A DNA stretch of 64,000 nucleotides from Plectosphaerella cucumerina. Taxonomy: Eukaryota; Ascomycota; Sordariomycetes; Glomerellales; Plectosphaerellaceae. How positions within the stretch are numbered: the stretch's first letter is position 1; the number at the start of each line of letters is the position of its first letter. Shown piece after piece: positions 44,609 to 55,859 of the stretch. The position numbers and the translations under genes are program-made. The notes below the pieces were generated by a model, which did not search any database, was not told where the DNA came from, and saw only the letters and a program-made list of their open reading frames with translations. The stretch lies in NCBI GenBank assembly GCA_020746995.1, contig JAGPXD010000003.1, positions 1,550,001-1,614,000 on the forward strand, written 5' to 3'.

Positions 44609-45747
44609 ATGGACACATCTTCCACCCCTCTCGTGGCCCGCGATGCCCTGAGCACCCCAGCGACGGTGGGTGTAGCCGTCGGTTGCACTGTCGGTGCTCT
44701 CCTGGTCATGGCCTTTGCTGTTTTCACCCACAAAGCCCTCAACTTCAGGACTCTGAACAACGGCGTCAATGCCAACTTTCACTGGAAGCACGAGATCGTC
44801 CTCATCACCGGAGGCGCCGGAGGCATCGGCGGCGAGACTGTCAAGTACCTCGCTCAGAAAGGCACAAAGATCGTTGTGCTGGACATCATTCCCATGACCT
44901 ACCCTGCCCGTGAGCCCTCTTTGACCCAATTCCACACTCTGATTCTTGACTGACATGATGTGATACTCGTAGCCCCGAACGTCTACTACTACAAGTGCGA
45001 CCTTACCAAGTACGAGAACGTCCTGGAGGTGGCCGAAAAGATCAGACTGTGAGTCCTCTCTCTGCTCTCAAGCTTTCTATCAATAACCTAACTCCTCCTA
45101 GCCAGGTTGGAAACCCCACCGTCATCATTGCCAACGCCGGCATCTGCCGTGGTCAGCCCATCCTCCATGCCGCCAAGCGCGACATCTCCCTGTAAGCTCT
45201 CATCCCCATCCCACTCAAGACAAAGCCAATTTTGACCATCGTCCACAGCACCTTCGAGGTCAACACCCTGGGCCTACTCTGGACCATCAAGACCTTCCTC
45301 CCCTCCCTCGTCGCCAACAACCACGGCCACCTGCTCATCGTCGCCTCTCAGACCGCCTTCATCACCTCGGCCGGCGTCACCGACTACTGCGCCAGCAAGG
45401 CTGCCGCCCTCTCCATCTACGAGGGCGTCCACTCCGAGATGAAGCATATCTACAACGCCCCCGCCGTCCGCGTCTCATGCATCAGCCCTAGCCACGTCAA
45501 GACGGGCATGTTCACCGGCATCAAGTCCGTCCCCGGCATGACCAGCCTCACTCCCGAGTCTATCGCCAAGACTATCGGCGACATTCTGTACAGCGGCTTC
45601 GCGCACAACATCATGATCCCCAAGTCGGCTTACGCCAGCAAGCTTGCTCGCATCATGCCCGAGTGGTTCCGCATCACGGCTCAGGATATTGCGGCTGGTG
45701 CTTTCAAGACACTCACTCCCCACGATCCCATGGCTAAGAGCCAGTGA
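44609..45747 (+). CDS. Membrane-anchored short-chain dehydrogenase/reductase (SDR16C-like)
   Basis: Four exons (44609-44909, 44973-45048, 45102-45191, 45249-45747; phases 1, 2, 2) give 321 residues. An N-terminal membrane segment (about 20-40, VGVAVGCTVGALLVMAFAVF) precedes a Rossmann domain with cofactor motif TGGAGGIGGE (67-76), NAGIC, and the catalytic Ser189, Tyr202 and Lys206 (YCASK). N-terminal anchoring plus this core resembles retinol dehydrogenase / 17-beta-HSD11-like enzymes on the ER or lipid droplets, which act on lipophilic alcohols or ketones. The substrate is unknown. The ATG is in a good context (TCCACCATGG). Confidence 0.88.
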
Positions 45748-46746
45748 GTCTGGGGTAAAAGACTGTGTGATACAAGCAGGGTTCATGACGGGGTCAAGGG
45801 ATTACTTCATGGGAAAGACTGCGTCGGGAACGAGGAGAGTTGGCCTGGGCTAGACTAGACAGGAGGATGACTCCAAAGATGGGACAGATTCTACACTTCC
45901 CCAGCTGAATTCAGAGACTTCATCCTCCAAAGTTTTAAATCGTGTGCCACACTAGCCGTGCTTGCCATTGAGGTGTTGAACCGATGCCTCTCGTTGTAGC
46001 AACGCCCGTAGAGCTCTCGTAGATGCCCCAATTGGCAGTTCTTATGATGTGCTAAGATCTCACAAGACTGTAAACTATTTGATGTTCAATGCCGTTACCA
46101 TTTTGTGCAAAGATGTGTTTTTGCTGAGGATTTTGTACGATATGGTTGAAAGGGCCCAACACCATCTCAAAGCTCTTGCAATCTGTTACAAATTCACGTC
46201 GCTGCCCTTCTCTCATGAAGAAAGTCCGGTCTTGCCTCCGCATCAACTCTTGACACTGCAGCTTCTCCTCTGGGCAGGCACACGTCTCACGTGACGCCGC
46301 TCCAGTCACTATCCTGCCGTACACAAGTGAATACACGTCCTGGACAACGGCATGCACGAAATTCAGACGGAATAAGTGACGGAATCAGTAACAGCGCACG
46401 GATCACCAGGGCTCCTATAAAGCGAAATTCGCCAGAGCCAGCTCTCCCATTCTTCTTCCTCCTCCATCAACCACCAACTCCTGGGCGGTTCGCCGCCCAG
46501 AGCATTGGGGAGGGGGGCCCTCACCTCATGCAAGCCCCTGACGACTTGGCCCTTCTCCCCAATGCAACAGTCTCTTCATCTTGTGCCGGTGAGGCCCAAC
46601 CCGTCCCGCCCAACCCGCCCTCTCGACATCCAGTGGCCTCACTGGCACAAGATGCCCGCGAACCTCTCGACGTGCAACGGGGAAAAGTGAGTCTTCTTCC
46701 ATGTTCATTTTTGCCTTCTTTCAGACTGACTTGGTTACTTGAAGGG

Positions 46747-46768
46747 AAAAAAAAAAAAAAAAAAAAAA
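46747..46768. repeat. 22-nt poly(A) homopolymer
   Basis: An uninterrupted run of A. No target-site duplications or retroelement body lie beside it, so it need not be a retroposon tail. Confidence 0.9.
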
Positions 46769-47132
46769 GGCCAGTAGAGCCTTACTTCGACGCCAATAGA
46801 GAGAGTGGCCAGCCCGGAATAATTGGTCCAGTTCGTTGACTCGTTGGACGGGGAAAGTGAGTCTTCCCCTGTGACTCTTTTCCTCTTTCACTCACTGACC
46901 CAAAGTCTGCGTAGCCAGAAATGAAAGGGGCCGAACATGCCGTTTGCATTCGCCCAATTCAACCCGCGTTGAATGGGAGTTGAATTGTCGGCGGGGGATG
47001 TGGTGGCTCGGACTTCGACCACTGACATCGTCACGGAGGACGGAGGTTGAACGTTTGGAAAGCGTTTATAGGGTCGTGCGGGTTGGTGACACAATCGGTG
47101 TCACCGGGTCCTTACGACCCTATGAAGGGGGT

Positions 47133-47227
47133 GTCGAGAGAGGCATCAGAAGAGAGGTCGAGAGAGGCATCAGAAGAGAGGTCGAGAGAGGCATCAGGCA
47201 TCAGAAGAGAGGTCGAGAGAGGCATCA
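47133..47227. repeat. 24-bp minisatellite, four units
   Basis: The units follow GTCGAGAGAGGCATCAGAAG plus AGAG. The third unit contains a 7-bp internal duplication (GCATCAG) and the fourth is incomplete. Although 24 is a multiple of three, the flanking frame has no gene-like content. Confidence 0.9.
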
Positions 47228-47743
47228 AAAGGCTGGATCCATTTTGGACCCAGAGCTCCAGGAGATATCTTGCCTGGCCCGGAACTAAATGCAAATGAGA
47301 ATTTGAACACTTTTTTAGGGTGAATCAGATTACGTGACAAGTTGATGATGCCGGTAACATGCCGAGACTTTCGTGCATGGCGTCAAGCACCACCACTGTC
47401 ACCGGCCCGACGGACTCGATAATTCTTTCTAGTTGCAACCGGCCCCGAGCTCAACATAGAGCCTTAAGCATGCTCGCGAGAAAGCCCTTCGGCCTGCTGC
47501 CTCCCTCGACCTCATCCGGCTCCCATCTCCACCATCTAACGGTGGTGCCTGAATGGCGCACAAGGGTCGTTTTGGTTGGCTCGTTTGCACCTGCAGACCC
47601 TCATTTGTCCCCTGACGCCCCTGCAACTACAGCAACCACGCCCGAGCTCCAAACAGGCAGCGACATTGGAGTAAACATATCTTCGCGAAGGAAGCCGAGC
47701 TCACTGTACCTCGAGAGAGACCGAGGCCGTCACAGACAATACA

Positions 47744-49606
47744 ATGGACCAATCCCTCATCGATAATGCCCAACGCTTCGGCCAGCTCGTCAAGAGCTTC
47801 AAGACTCCGACGACAAAGGGCGCTGCCAAGAGGCCGCCGCCTGCTGATGCCGACATGGTCATCACCGCCCGCCTGCGACCCATGTCTGAGGATGAGAAGG
47901 AATCTGGCATGGTTCCAGCGGTCTTTGGGCGTGATGGGGCACCGGGGATTGCCGATCTTCACGAGCTTCGAAAGACGGTTCGCGGCACGCCAGGCCTGAC
48001 GGTGAGCTCAGCTCCTTTGCCATCCTCGAGTCCTCGACACAGCTAACCCATCGCAGTCAACCGCCTTTTCCATCGACCGCGTCTTCAATTGCTCCGATTC
48101 TACAGAGGGAATCTACAAAGACTCCGTTCAGCACCTCGTTCCCTGGGCCTGGTCAGGCGGGGTAAGCACCATCTTTGCCTATGGCCAGACGGGCTCCGGC
48201 AAGACTTTCACCATCAGCGGCCTCGAAGACCTCGTCGCCAGAGCCCTGACATCAGGAACCCTCGAGGGCACCCGCGACATGTACATCTCCGTCGTCGAGC
48301 TCGCCGGCAACACGGCCAGCGATCTTCTCAACGCCCGGAGGCCCGTCTCTCTGCTCGAGGATTCCTTCGGCTCGACCCATCTTGCTGGTGCTGCCGAGCT
48401 ACGAATCACCGATATATCTTCTCTCCTGGAGCACATCGCCACGGCTGCTGCCCTCCGCAGCACGGCCTCGACGCAAAAGAACGACGCCTCGTCGCGCTCT
48501 CACGCCATCTGCAGGATCCGCCTCGAAAACCCCGCCCTGCCGCAGGCGGACGATGGACTGCTCTACATGATTGATCTCGCAGGGTCTGAGGCCGCGCGCG
48601 ACGTCACGGCACACTCGGCTGATCGCATGCGCGAGGCGAAAGAGATCAATGCCAGTCTCTCGACGCTGAAGGACTGCATTCGCGGTCGAGCGAGCATTGA
48701 CGCTGGCGGAACGGGGAAGACATACCTTCCGTACCGCCAGAGCGCATTGACGAAGTTGCTCAAGCATGTCTTTGACCCGGCTACGGAGAGGAGCTGTCGC
48801 ACTGTCGTCATTGCGTGCGTCAACCCATGTCTCGCGGATGTGGCTGCCAGCAAGAACACGCTTCGCTATGCCGAGCTTCTCAAGGTCGATGTGCCCAAGA
48901 CGGGAGCTGTCAAGTATGATGCTGAAAAGCCGGCGACGTGGTCCAACGAGCAGCTACGTCAGTGGATTGGAGGCAACGTGAGTGACCCTACCCGCTGGGG
49001 GATGATCCAATCACGACTGACACTGAAACTATGTAGTCTGGAACTCCAAGTGTCTCTCCAGACATCCTTGCACCTAGCGAGACGGGAAAGCAGCTCCTCC
49101 GCCTGCCGGCGCCTGAGTTCATCAACCGTGCCCTCAAGACGCCGGGAGTCTCGGTCGAGCAGGCGACGGCTTTCCAGTCCAAGTTCTGGCGGCTTCATGT
49201 CGACTCTCAGCGCGCCAAGAACGCCCCGTCGGCATCATCTGCCGCTGAGAGCGTCTCGATGGTCGATGCATGGGGCAACAGCGACTCGAGCCGTGATGCT
49301 CGTCCAGAGATGGCCGGCGTCCCATTCAAAGAGCGAATAAGACCTGGCATGGTTGTCAGCTGGGAACCTCCGAGCGATGCTCCGGCGTACATCCGAGGCG
49401 CAGGTCGATGCATCTGCGTTGTTCTTGCAAAAGAAGAGGCCTCTGCCGAAACAGCGTACCGGTGTGCCCTGGTCAACCCAGGGCTGATGCCAGGCGCATT
49501 CGAGGTCAACATGTGGCGGCAGTGGATGGTCAAGATGGACCAGATGATAGCAGAGGTTCTTCTTGATTATGACGCAGCGACGCGGTACTACTATGAAAGC
49601 GTCTAG
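47744..49606 (+). CDS. Divergent kinesin motor-domain protein
   Basis: Three exons (47744-48001, 48057-48977, 49037-49606; phase 0) give 582 residues. The motor domain has the P-loop AYGQTGSGKT (127-136), switch I NDASSRSHAI, switch II MIDLAGSE, the microtubule-binding element SLSTLKDCIR and YRQSALTKLLKHVF, so nucleotide binding and motor activity are plausible. The N-terminus (DADMVITARLRPMSEDE) begins the motor almost at once. The C-terminal 190 residues form a small globular-looking domain (RPGMVVSWEP, AYRCALVNPGLMPGAFEV, WRQWMVKMDQM) without long coiled coil, unlike processive kinesins. The motor is closest in feel to kinesin-13/KIF24-like proteins, but this is a judgement from motifs only. 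Convergent, 68 bp apart, with the small tail-anchored protein gene. Confidence 0.85.
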
Positions 49607-49674
49607 TCCTCTTCAGACGACTCAATGCAAGGGGTATCTATGGTTTCTTCCTCAGGATCGGATCTCTCAACCTT

Positions 49675-50198
49675 CTAGCTTGAGTCTGCCAGTCCCGTAG
49701 TGTACCGAAGAAGCTCTGCAACAATCAGAATAACCACAACAAGTCCAAAGCCGAAGAACAGGTAGGGCACAAAGGGCGATAGGGCCTCGGCCAGCTCCTC
49801 TGAGCCCAAGAACATCGCGAAGTCCCTTTCCTCACGCTTGTCCAGTTCTTCTTGACGTTTGATGGCCTACAATGGAAGTTAGTAGAGGAACGGTGATAAT
49901 CAGGGAGGTTCTGCTAACTTACTGCCATCATGATGAGGTATTCTTCATCGGGCATGCCGGGGTGGGAGAATGCTACTTGGAGTTGGTCACCAGCGGTGGA
50001 AGCCTTCTCTTCGTGAGCGGGGAGGCTAGAAGACGAGTTTTCGATGGAGCTGAGCCTGCGGCGGACTGCTGGGTGCAGAGGGTAGTGGCTTTTGCTGCCA
50101 GCTTTGGAGCTGGGTCGTGTTGGACCTGAGACGTCCGTGAGGGAAGGCGATCGGAGGGAAGGCGGGCAGCTCTTCGTGCGCTGGTTCGAAGGATCCAT
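49675..50198 (-). CDS. Small tail-anchored membrane protein, function unknown
   Basis: Two exons (50198-49923, 49866-49675; phase 0) give 155 residues. The second exon would be missed in simple frame scans but is bounded by GTAAGT and TTGTAG and reads AIKRQEELDKREERDFAMFL, then a single transmembrane helix (about 123-145, FVPYLFFGFGLVVVILIVAELL) and a short lumenal tail. The N-terminal 75 residues are Ser/Pro-rich and basic. One C-terminal helix without a signal peptide indicates a tail-anchored protein of the ER, mitochondrial or peroxisomal membrane. No family is recognised. Confidence 0.7.
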
Positions 50199-51493
50199 CT
50201 TGAGTAGAGTTATCTGTGGTGTTCATGACAAGATGCAAAATCCGGGAGAAGTGCAGATGGATGTGCACTTTTGTTCTGGGAAGAAATTGTCGCGGCTGCG
50301 AGCGGGTGGCCTTCTTCCTCAAAATTTGTCGATTTGGGCGCCATGGCGCTGTGAGGGACAGGTCCTACATTTGAGGCCTGGATGGGGGCTTGCCTGCCTG
50401 GAGCGCCACACTCAATGCACTGGTAAGTCTGAGATAGTGATGCACTTGGTGTTGACTGCCACGAAAAAGGGTAACAGATGGCCTAACGATCAGGGTCGGT
50501 GGTCGTCGTTGGGGATGGCATGGTTGATGCCCCTGAGATGGAACTTGAACACCGCCACAAATCACTGCCACAGGTCACTGCTGGGTGCTGTGGCGGCCCA
50601 ATTGACTGGAACTGCCCCGGGCATCAGCATGACCCAAAGTCATTTCTCAGCAGCAGGGATTGCCCGTGACGGAGGCTTCAACACCACTGCACAGCAGCAC
50701 GCCTTACCCGACTCGCGATCAACCCTCACGGCTCAGAAGATGCCGGCAGCCACGACTGATCTGCATCCTCACATGTCTTTCCCACACACAACCAGCCCCA
50801 GGACACCGGACAGACGTCAGTGCCCTTCAGCCCTGACACAGCAACGGCGCTCCGGCACGCGATCTGGCGATGGCTAGCATCGTCGTCCGAACCTGCTTGG
50901 GAAGGACGGGGGACGTCAGCAATCGAACCATTGGCCCCCAGGTTGGCGAGTTGGATGGACATGACTCGGGGGGGAGGACAACCCCGCGACGAGGACGACC
51001 CCGGACCCTCGGCGGGGTCCACATGGCCTGGCTCACGGGGCGCTAGGGGCCCTCAGGGACCCATCCCCAGTGGCTCTAGCCTCTCCCAGCGGCGTGTTGC
51101 CCCCTGATGGGATGCGGGGAGTCTCGGTCTTGGGGGTCACGGTTCCACTGACGACGGAGCCAGTCACCTCTCCTTGCCCGCCCCCAGACTTGGACTCCTG
51201 CTCCCATCTTTTGCTGGCCCGCCCCCCGTCGTCGTCGGGCAACTTGCGAGCGTTCCCCCATCTTGTTCTTGGCCCCGCCGGACTGTTGCCGTCGAATCTT
51301 CCCCCGGACGTTACCAACTTGCTCCTGCCGATGCTGTGAGACTGTCGAACACCACGAGGGCATCTCGAGAGAAGAGAACGGGATCGACCGCAGCGCAGCG
51401 CATTGAGATTCTAAACCAACATCATCGCTCATTGACGACCATCGCTCGCGACCCATCTTCGCCACCTCCAACCTCACCGGCCACCCCTCAACG
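50199..51493. other. Divergent intergenic region, no gene recognised
   Basis: This region lies between the tail-anchored protein gene and the Zn2Cys6 gene, which are transcribed outwards, so both promoters are expected here. Open frames (up to 261 codons) have no domains and shift composition along their length. No RNA gene is visible. Confidence 0.45.
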
Positions 51494-53929
51494 ATGGCAA
51501 AACGCTCGTGGACAGAAGCCAACGACGGCGCCGAACACGCGGTAAGAATCATCGATCGTGGCGCCTCATGCCCCGCTGACCGTCCCAGGGCGCGTCGCAG
51601 CCGCCGCCACCGCAGTACTATGCCTCAGTATCCCCCCAGAATCCCGACGCCCGGCGGACAAGCCAGGGCACGCCACCAAGCGCCGGCCTGGCCAACACCA
51701 GCATGAACATGAACGGCAACGGCCACGCAGCGGCCATGATTCCCGCAGCAGAGCAGCCGATACCCCAGATTTCGAGAAAGATCAAGGCCTGCGCAGCATG
51801 TCGGAGGCACAAGGTGGGAAGATTTACGCCCGAGCCTAAGAGACAGACGGACTGACGGATCAGATCAAATGCATCATGGATGAGAGCGGTCCCCCGTGTC
51901 GTCGCTGCTCCGAGCGCAGCCTAGGTTGCGTCCTGGGCAAGAACCTACAAAGTATCATCGATGAGAAGACCCAGTATGTCTTCGCCTACCACCCCCTCCC
52001 ATGCTACTTCTGACACCTCCCAGATACACCGACGCCGTGCTCCAAGACCTCGAGAACCTCCACAGCGTCCTCCGGGATGTCACTCGCAAAATCGGCGTTC
52101 CCGAGCCCGGCCACCTTCAGACAGCAACCCTCCGCGACGCCGGCCCCTCGCCGCCTCCGTCGGACCGCGACCGCGCCCTCTCCAACGGCCACAACCGCCT
52201 CGCCGCCGCCCGCCACGACGATCACGGCCCCTCATGCGACAACTCGCCAAAGATCTCGCCCGAGGACGATACAGGCCTCCCCCACGTCCCCATCCAGTCC
52301 CTCTACGCACTCACCAAGCTTCGCGCCCTGCGCTCTCCCGACGACAACGATCGCCGCGGCCACGTCGACGGTGCTGCTTCCTCCGCCGCTTCCCCACCTC
52401 CCGACGACCTCATCTCCCGCGGCGTCATCACCCTCGACGACGCCGAGCGACTCTTCCGTCTGTACCGCGACCGTCTCGATGCATTCATGTACGGCGTCGG
52501 CTGCCGCTACCAAACCCTTGACAAGCTGCGCCGCCGGAGCCCCATCCTCGCCGCCGCAACCCTTACCGTCGCCGCCCTCCACGATCCCCAAGCCGATGCC
52601 ATCTACGGCGCCTGCTCCTCTGAGTTCCGCCGCCTCATGGAGCGTTCCATGTTTGACCGCCGCGTAGACCGCGACTACCTCCGCGCCATGTGCGTCGCCG
52701 CCTACTGGCTCAGCGATATGTCCTGGATGCTCTCGGGTTACGCCATCCGCCGTGCCGCCGAGCGGAATTTGCACAGCAGTCACGCGCGGGCCATCGAGGG
52801 TGGTGGTGACAGCGCAGCGGATGGTGCTCGGTTGTGGTATATCCTCAACATCTGCGACCAGCATTTGGCTACCCTCTACGGACGTCCGGCTATCGTCCAC
52901 GAGGATCCCTCCATGCAGGGTTGGGAGAGCTTCTTACAGTCGCCTGTCGCCAGCGACGAGGATCGCCGACTTCTGAGCCAGGTTGCCCTGCTGAGCATCC
53001 TTGGGAGCATCCGTGAGCTCTTCGGACCAGACAAGGGCCAGCCCGTCCCGAGGGCATACCTGCACCAGATCGGCCACTTCAACAAACAGCTAGACCACTG
53101 GATCAACCACTGGTCGGCCACTCTTCAAGGTATGTCTGCTCCTTCTTCCATCTCACTCTGCCACTCTCTCACACAGCCCCCAGACCAGTACCATCACATC
53201 GGTCGCTTCCCCCGCAAGGGCGCCCTGCTACACTACCACTTCGCCAAGCTGCACCTCTACTCGCATATCTTCCGCGGCCTCTCAGGCGACCAGCCCATCC
53301 CCCACTACTTCCTCGACTGCACCGCCGCAGCAGTCGCCGCCGCAATCTCCACCATTGACTTCATCCTCACCGATCCGGACATCGCCGCTGGCGTCGTCGG
53401 CATGCCCTCGTACCTGCACTGCATGACGGCATTTGCCTGCATGTTCCTGATAAAGGTCGCCGTCAAATACGGTGCCGACCTCGTCGAGCCCGACCGCGTC
53501 TGGGAATTGACCACCAGTCTCGTCCGGCACTTCCGATCTCTCCCGGCCGGACGCTGGCACCTCGCGAACCTGATGGCCCCTGGGCTCGAGCGCATGGCTG
53601 CTACGCTGAGAGCTGGAGGCGGTGCGGCGGGGGCGCAGGCTAGGGCGGCTGCTGCAGCGCGTGCTGCGCAGGATGCTCCGGGCATGGTGATGCAGCAGGG
53701 CGGTATGGTTGACCCGATGGCCATGGCGCCCGGGGCAGACCCGACATTGATGGGCGCCGAGGGGGATCTGTTCTTCGATTACGACATGAGCTTCGGTCTG
53801 TCGCCTGTCTTCCGGTTCGACGCGGCGGCCATGGGGATGGATCCGGCGGCAGCAGCTGTGGCAGCGACGGGAGGGCAGATGCAGGAGTTTGCAGATGTCG
53901 ACTACAGCATGGCGAGGCCGCCGACGTGA
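51494..53929 (+). CDS. Zn(II)2Cys6 transcription factor
   Basis: Five exons (51494-51541, 51589-51813, 51864-51973, 52024-53129, 53184-53929; phases 0, 0, 2, 1) give 744 residues. The DNA-binding domain starts at residue 84: CAACRRHKIKC, then, after 8 residues, CRRC and a last Cys 6 residues on (C-x2-C-x6-C-x8-C-x2-C-x6-C). It is split by the second intron. A coiled-coil-like linker (DAVLQDLENLHSVLRDV) follows, then the fungal-specific middle homology region (AYWLSDMSWMLSGYAIRRA, LWYILNICDQHLATLYGRPAIV). The C-terminus is Ala/Gly/Met-rich with an acidic patch, a plausible activation region. It heads the catabolic gene group to its right and could be its regulator; this is by position only. 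Confidence 0.9.
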
Positions 53930-54039
53930 TCTGAGGGGGAATCATTTCCGGCGTTTTTAGAGCGAAGGGTAAGGACATGGTTGGGTACAAGCGAATCTAT
54001 TCTTCACATTTCATCCGGGTATCACTGTCTCCGCATGCC

Positions 54040-55162
54040 TTACATCCCCTGGATGGCCCTCGGTCTGTACTCGCTCTCCAAGTACGCCGCCTCCTCGTCA
54101 GTCAGCTTCACGGCCAACGCATCAACAGCCTCATCGATGCGCTTCTCCGAGCTAAGCCCCAGAATAGGCCAGCATCCCTTCCGCAGCACCCAGGCCGTCG
54201 CCACGGCCGCCATCGTCACACCCTTGTTCTTCGCGACCTCCTCAACGCGCTTCACGATACCAAGATTCGCATCAGCAAACCACTTGTCCGTCTTCGAATC
54301 AGCCTTGCTGCGCGCCGACTCCTCGCCCAGCGGCTTCCCCAGCAGCCCTCGCGCCAACGGGCTCCAGGGAATCACGCCCACGCCCGTCGCTTCGCAGAAC
54401 GGCAGCATCTCACGCTCCTCCTCGCGGTACAGAAGGTTATAGAACGGCTGCATCGACACAAACTCCGTCCATCCCCGCAGACGAGCCGTGTACTGCAGCC
54501 GTGCAAATTCCCATGTGTACATCGACGACGCGCCAATGTATCGCACCTTGCCCGACTGCACGACCTCGTGCAGTGCACGCATGATCTCCTCGGGGGGCGT
54601 CTCGCGATCGAGCCGGTGTAGCTGGAGGACATCTGTCGGTGATCGAGTCAGCTCAAACGCCGGGAGAAACCTTACGCCTCACCGCCAACTCACCGATGTA
54701 ATCAGTCCCAAGCCTCTCGAGGCATTTGTCCACAGCATGGAAGATGTGTTTCCGGCTCAAACCCATCTGATTCACCAAGGGCCCGTCATTGACGCTCTTG
54801 GGGCGCGAGTCGTCGTCCATGACGGGGTTGAAGATCTTGGTGAGGATGACGACTTTTTGTCTTGGGATGGCGTATTTTTTCAGAGCTTTGCCGATGATGA
54901 CTTCAGACTGGCCGTTGGAGTAGGTGTCGGCCGTGTCCCAGGTGTTGATGCCGCGGTCGTAAGCCGCCTTGAGCAGGGCGAGGCCTTCGTCTTCGCCGAG
55001 GACCCAAGGTGAGCCTTCCCATGTTGGGGAGCCAAAGGCCATGCAGCCGAGGATGATTTTGGAGATCTTGAGGCCGCTGTTGCCGAGTCTGGGGGTGTTA
55101 GCGGGGGGAGAGTGGTGAAGGGGAGGGACATACCGGACGTATTCCATTTTGGTGGTTGTCAT
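54040..55162 (-). CDS. Aldo-keto reductase
   Basis: Three exons (55162-55134, 55088-54694, 54632-54040; phases 2 and 1) give 338 residues. The (beta/alpha)8 AKR pattern is complete: LGNSGLKISKIILGCMAFG, the catalytic Asp/Tyr in WDTADTYSNGQSE, Lys in VVILTKIF, His in DVLQLHRLD, then VRYIGASSMYTWEF, IPWSPLARGLLG and a C-terminal NADPH-binding segment (ILGLSSEKRIDEAVDAL). It fits fungal AKR9/AKR11-type reductases annotated as versiconal hemiacetal acetate reductase-like; the substrate is unknown, and reduction of a sugar or sugar acid would fit the neighbours. The start at 55162 leaves only ten residues before the domain, as is usual. It converges with the Zn2Cys6 gene (110 bp apart). Confidence 0.9.
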
Positions 55163-55859
55163 GATGGCTGATGTGAGGGGTCTTCTCTGGAGAGCTTTGG
55201 CGATGCTTGGGAGCTCAGTCTGCCTCTCTGCCAAGGGTGACGGCTGTGCAATCAGCTCGGTGACAACCTGGTTTTGATCCTCCCTTCGACGCTACCCCGC
55301 GGCAACGGCAGGCCAGCAGGGGGCATCGTCATCCGGCCGGGAGCCCCTGGATGCTCTGTGCCAGTAGTGCGACCGAGGCCCCGGTGCGGGGACGCGTCCC
55401 CTGGCAGAGGAGGATTCTCCGGCCTCGGCATTGTCGCCGATGTGGAGGAACGCTGATATCGGCGACAAGTCCGACCACATCCCCCTGTGACATCCCCTGT
55501 CGTGGGATTACCGGCCCCTGTGTCGCCATCCTCCACAGTGGGTTCGTCGTTGGGGTAGCTGCTGCAGCAAGGAGAACGCTCCGACCGTCCTCGCCGAGAA
55601 CATCGCGACATCTCTCGCGGAGAAAGTCCGGGATATGGGGCTCTGCCGGCGGAAGAAAGGCGGCATCATGGAGATTTGGCCGATAGATGTGGTTGTCTGT
55701 CTAGAAAGACCATGTTGCTGCCGTATACCTCCATCTTCAGCGCCCAAGCAACCCCGCGATTCCAAGCGCAACCCCTGAACATTTCTCACCATTGACCCCT
55801 CCCCCGCCATTCACCCCTCTCCTGACATCACCACATTGCCCTCACATCAGCACATCCCA
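55163..55859. promoter_or_regulatory. Divergent promoter region AKR / SDR
   Basis: About 700 bp lie between two outward-facing start codons. By eye it holds inverted phrases such as CGGCCTCGGCATTG and several CGG triplets (for example near 55377, 55421 and 55701) that could serve as Zn2Cys6 half-sites. No TATAAA was found. Confidence 0.4.

Larger units (their letters stand above)
45748..47743. other. Intergenic, with poly(A) tract and 24-bp repeats
   Basis: No supportable gene. It contains a 22-nt A homopolymer at 46747-46768 and the repeat at 47133-47227 (listed separately). The right end (47360-47743) is the probable leader of the kinesin gene. Duplicated phrases (GGGGAAAGTGAGTCTTC) occur near 46679 and 46852, each with an intron-donor-like GTGAGT. 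Confidence 0.45.

Noticed and set aside
46747..46768. Poly(A) run as a retroposon tail
   Set aside because: No retroelement body, internal promoter or target-site duplication was found next to it.
46944..47288. Frame encoding a repeated EVERGIRR peptide
   Set aside because: Product of the 24-bp minisatellite with no gene-like flanks.
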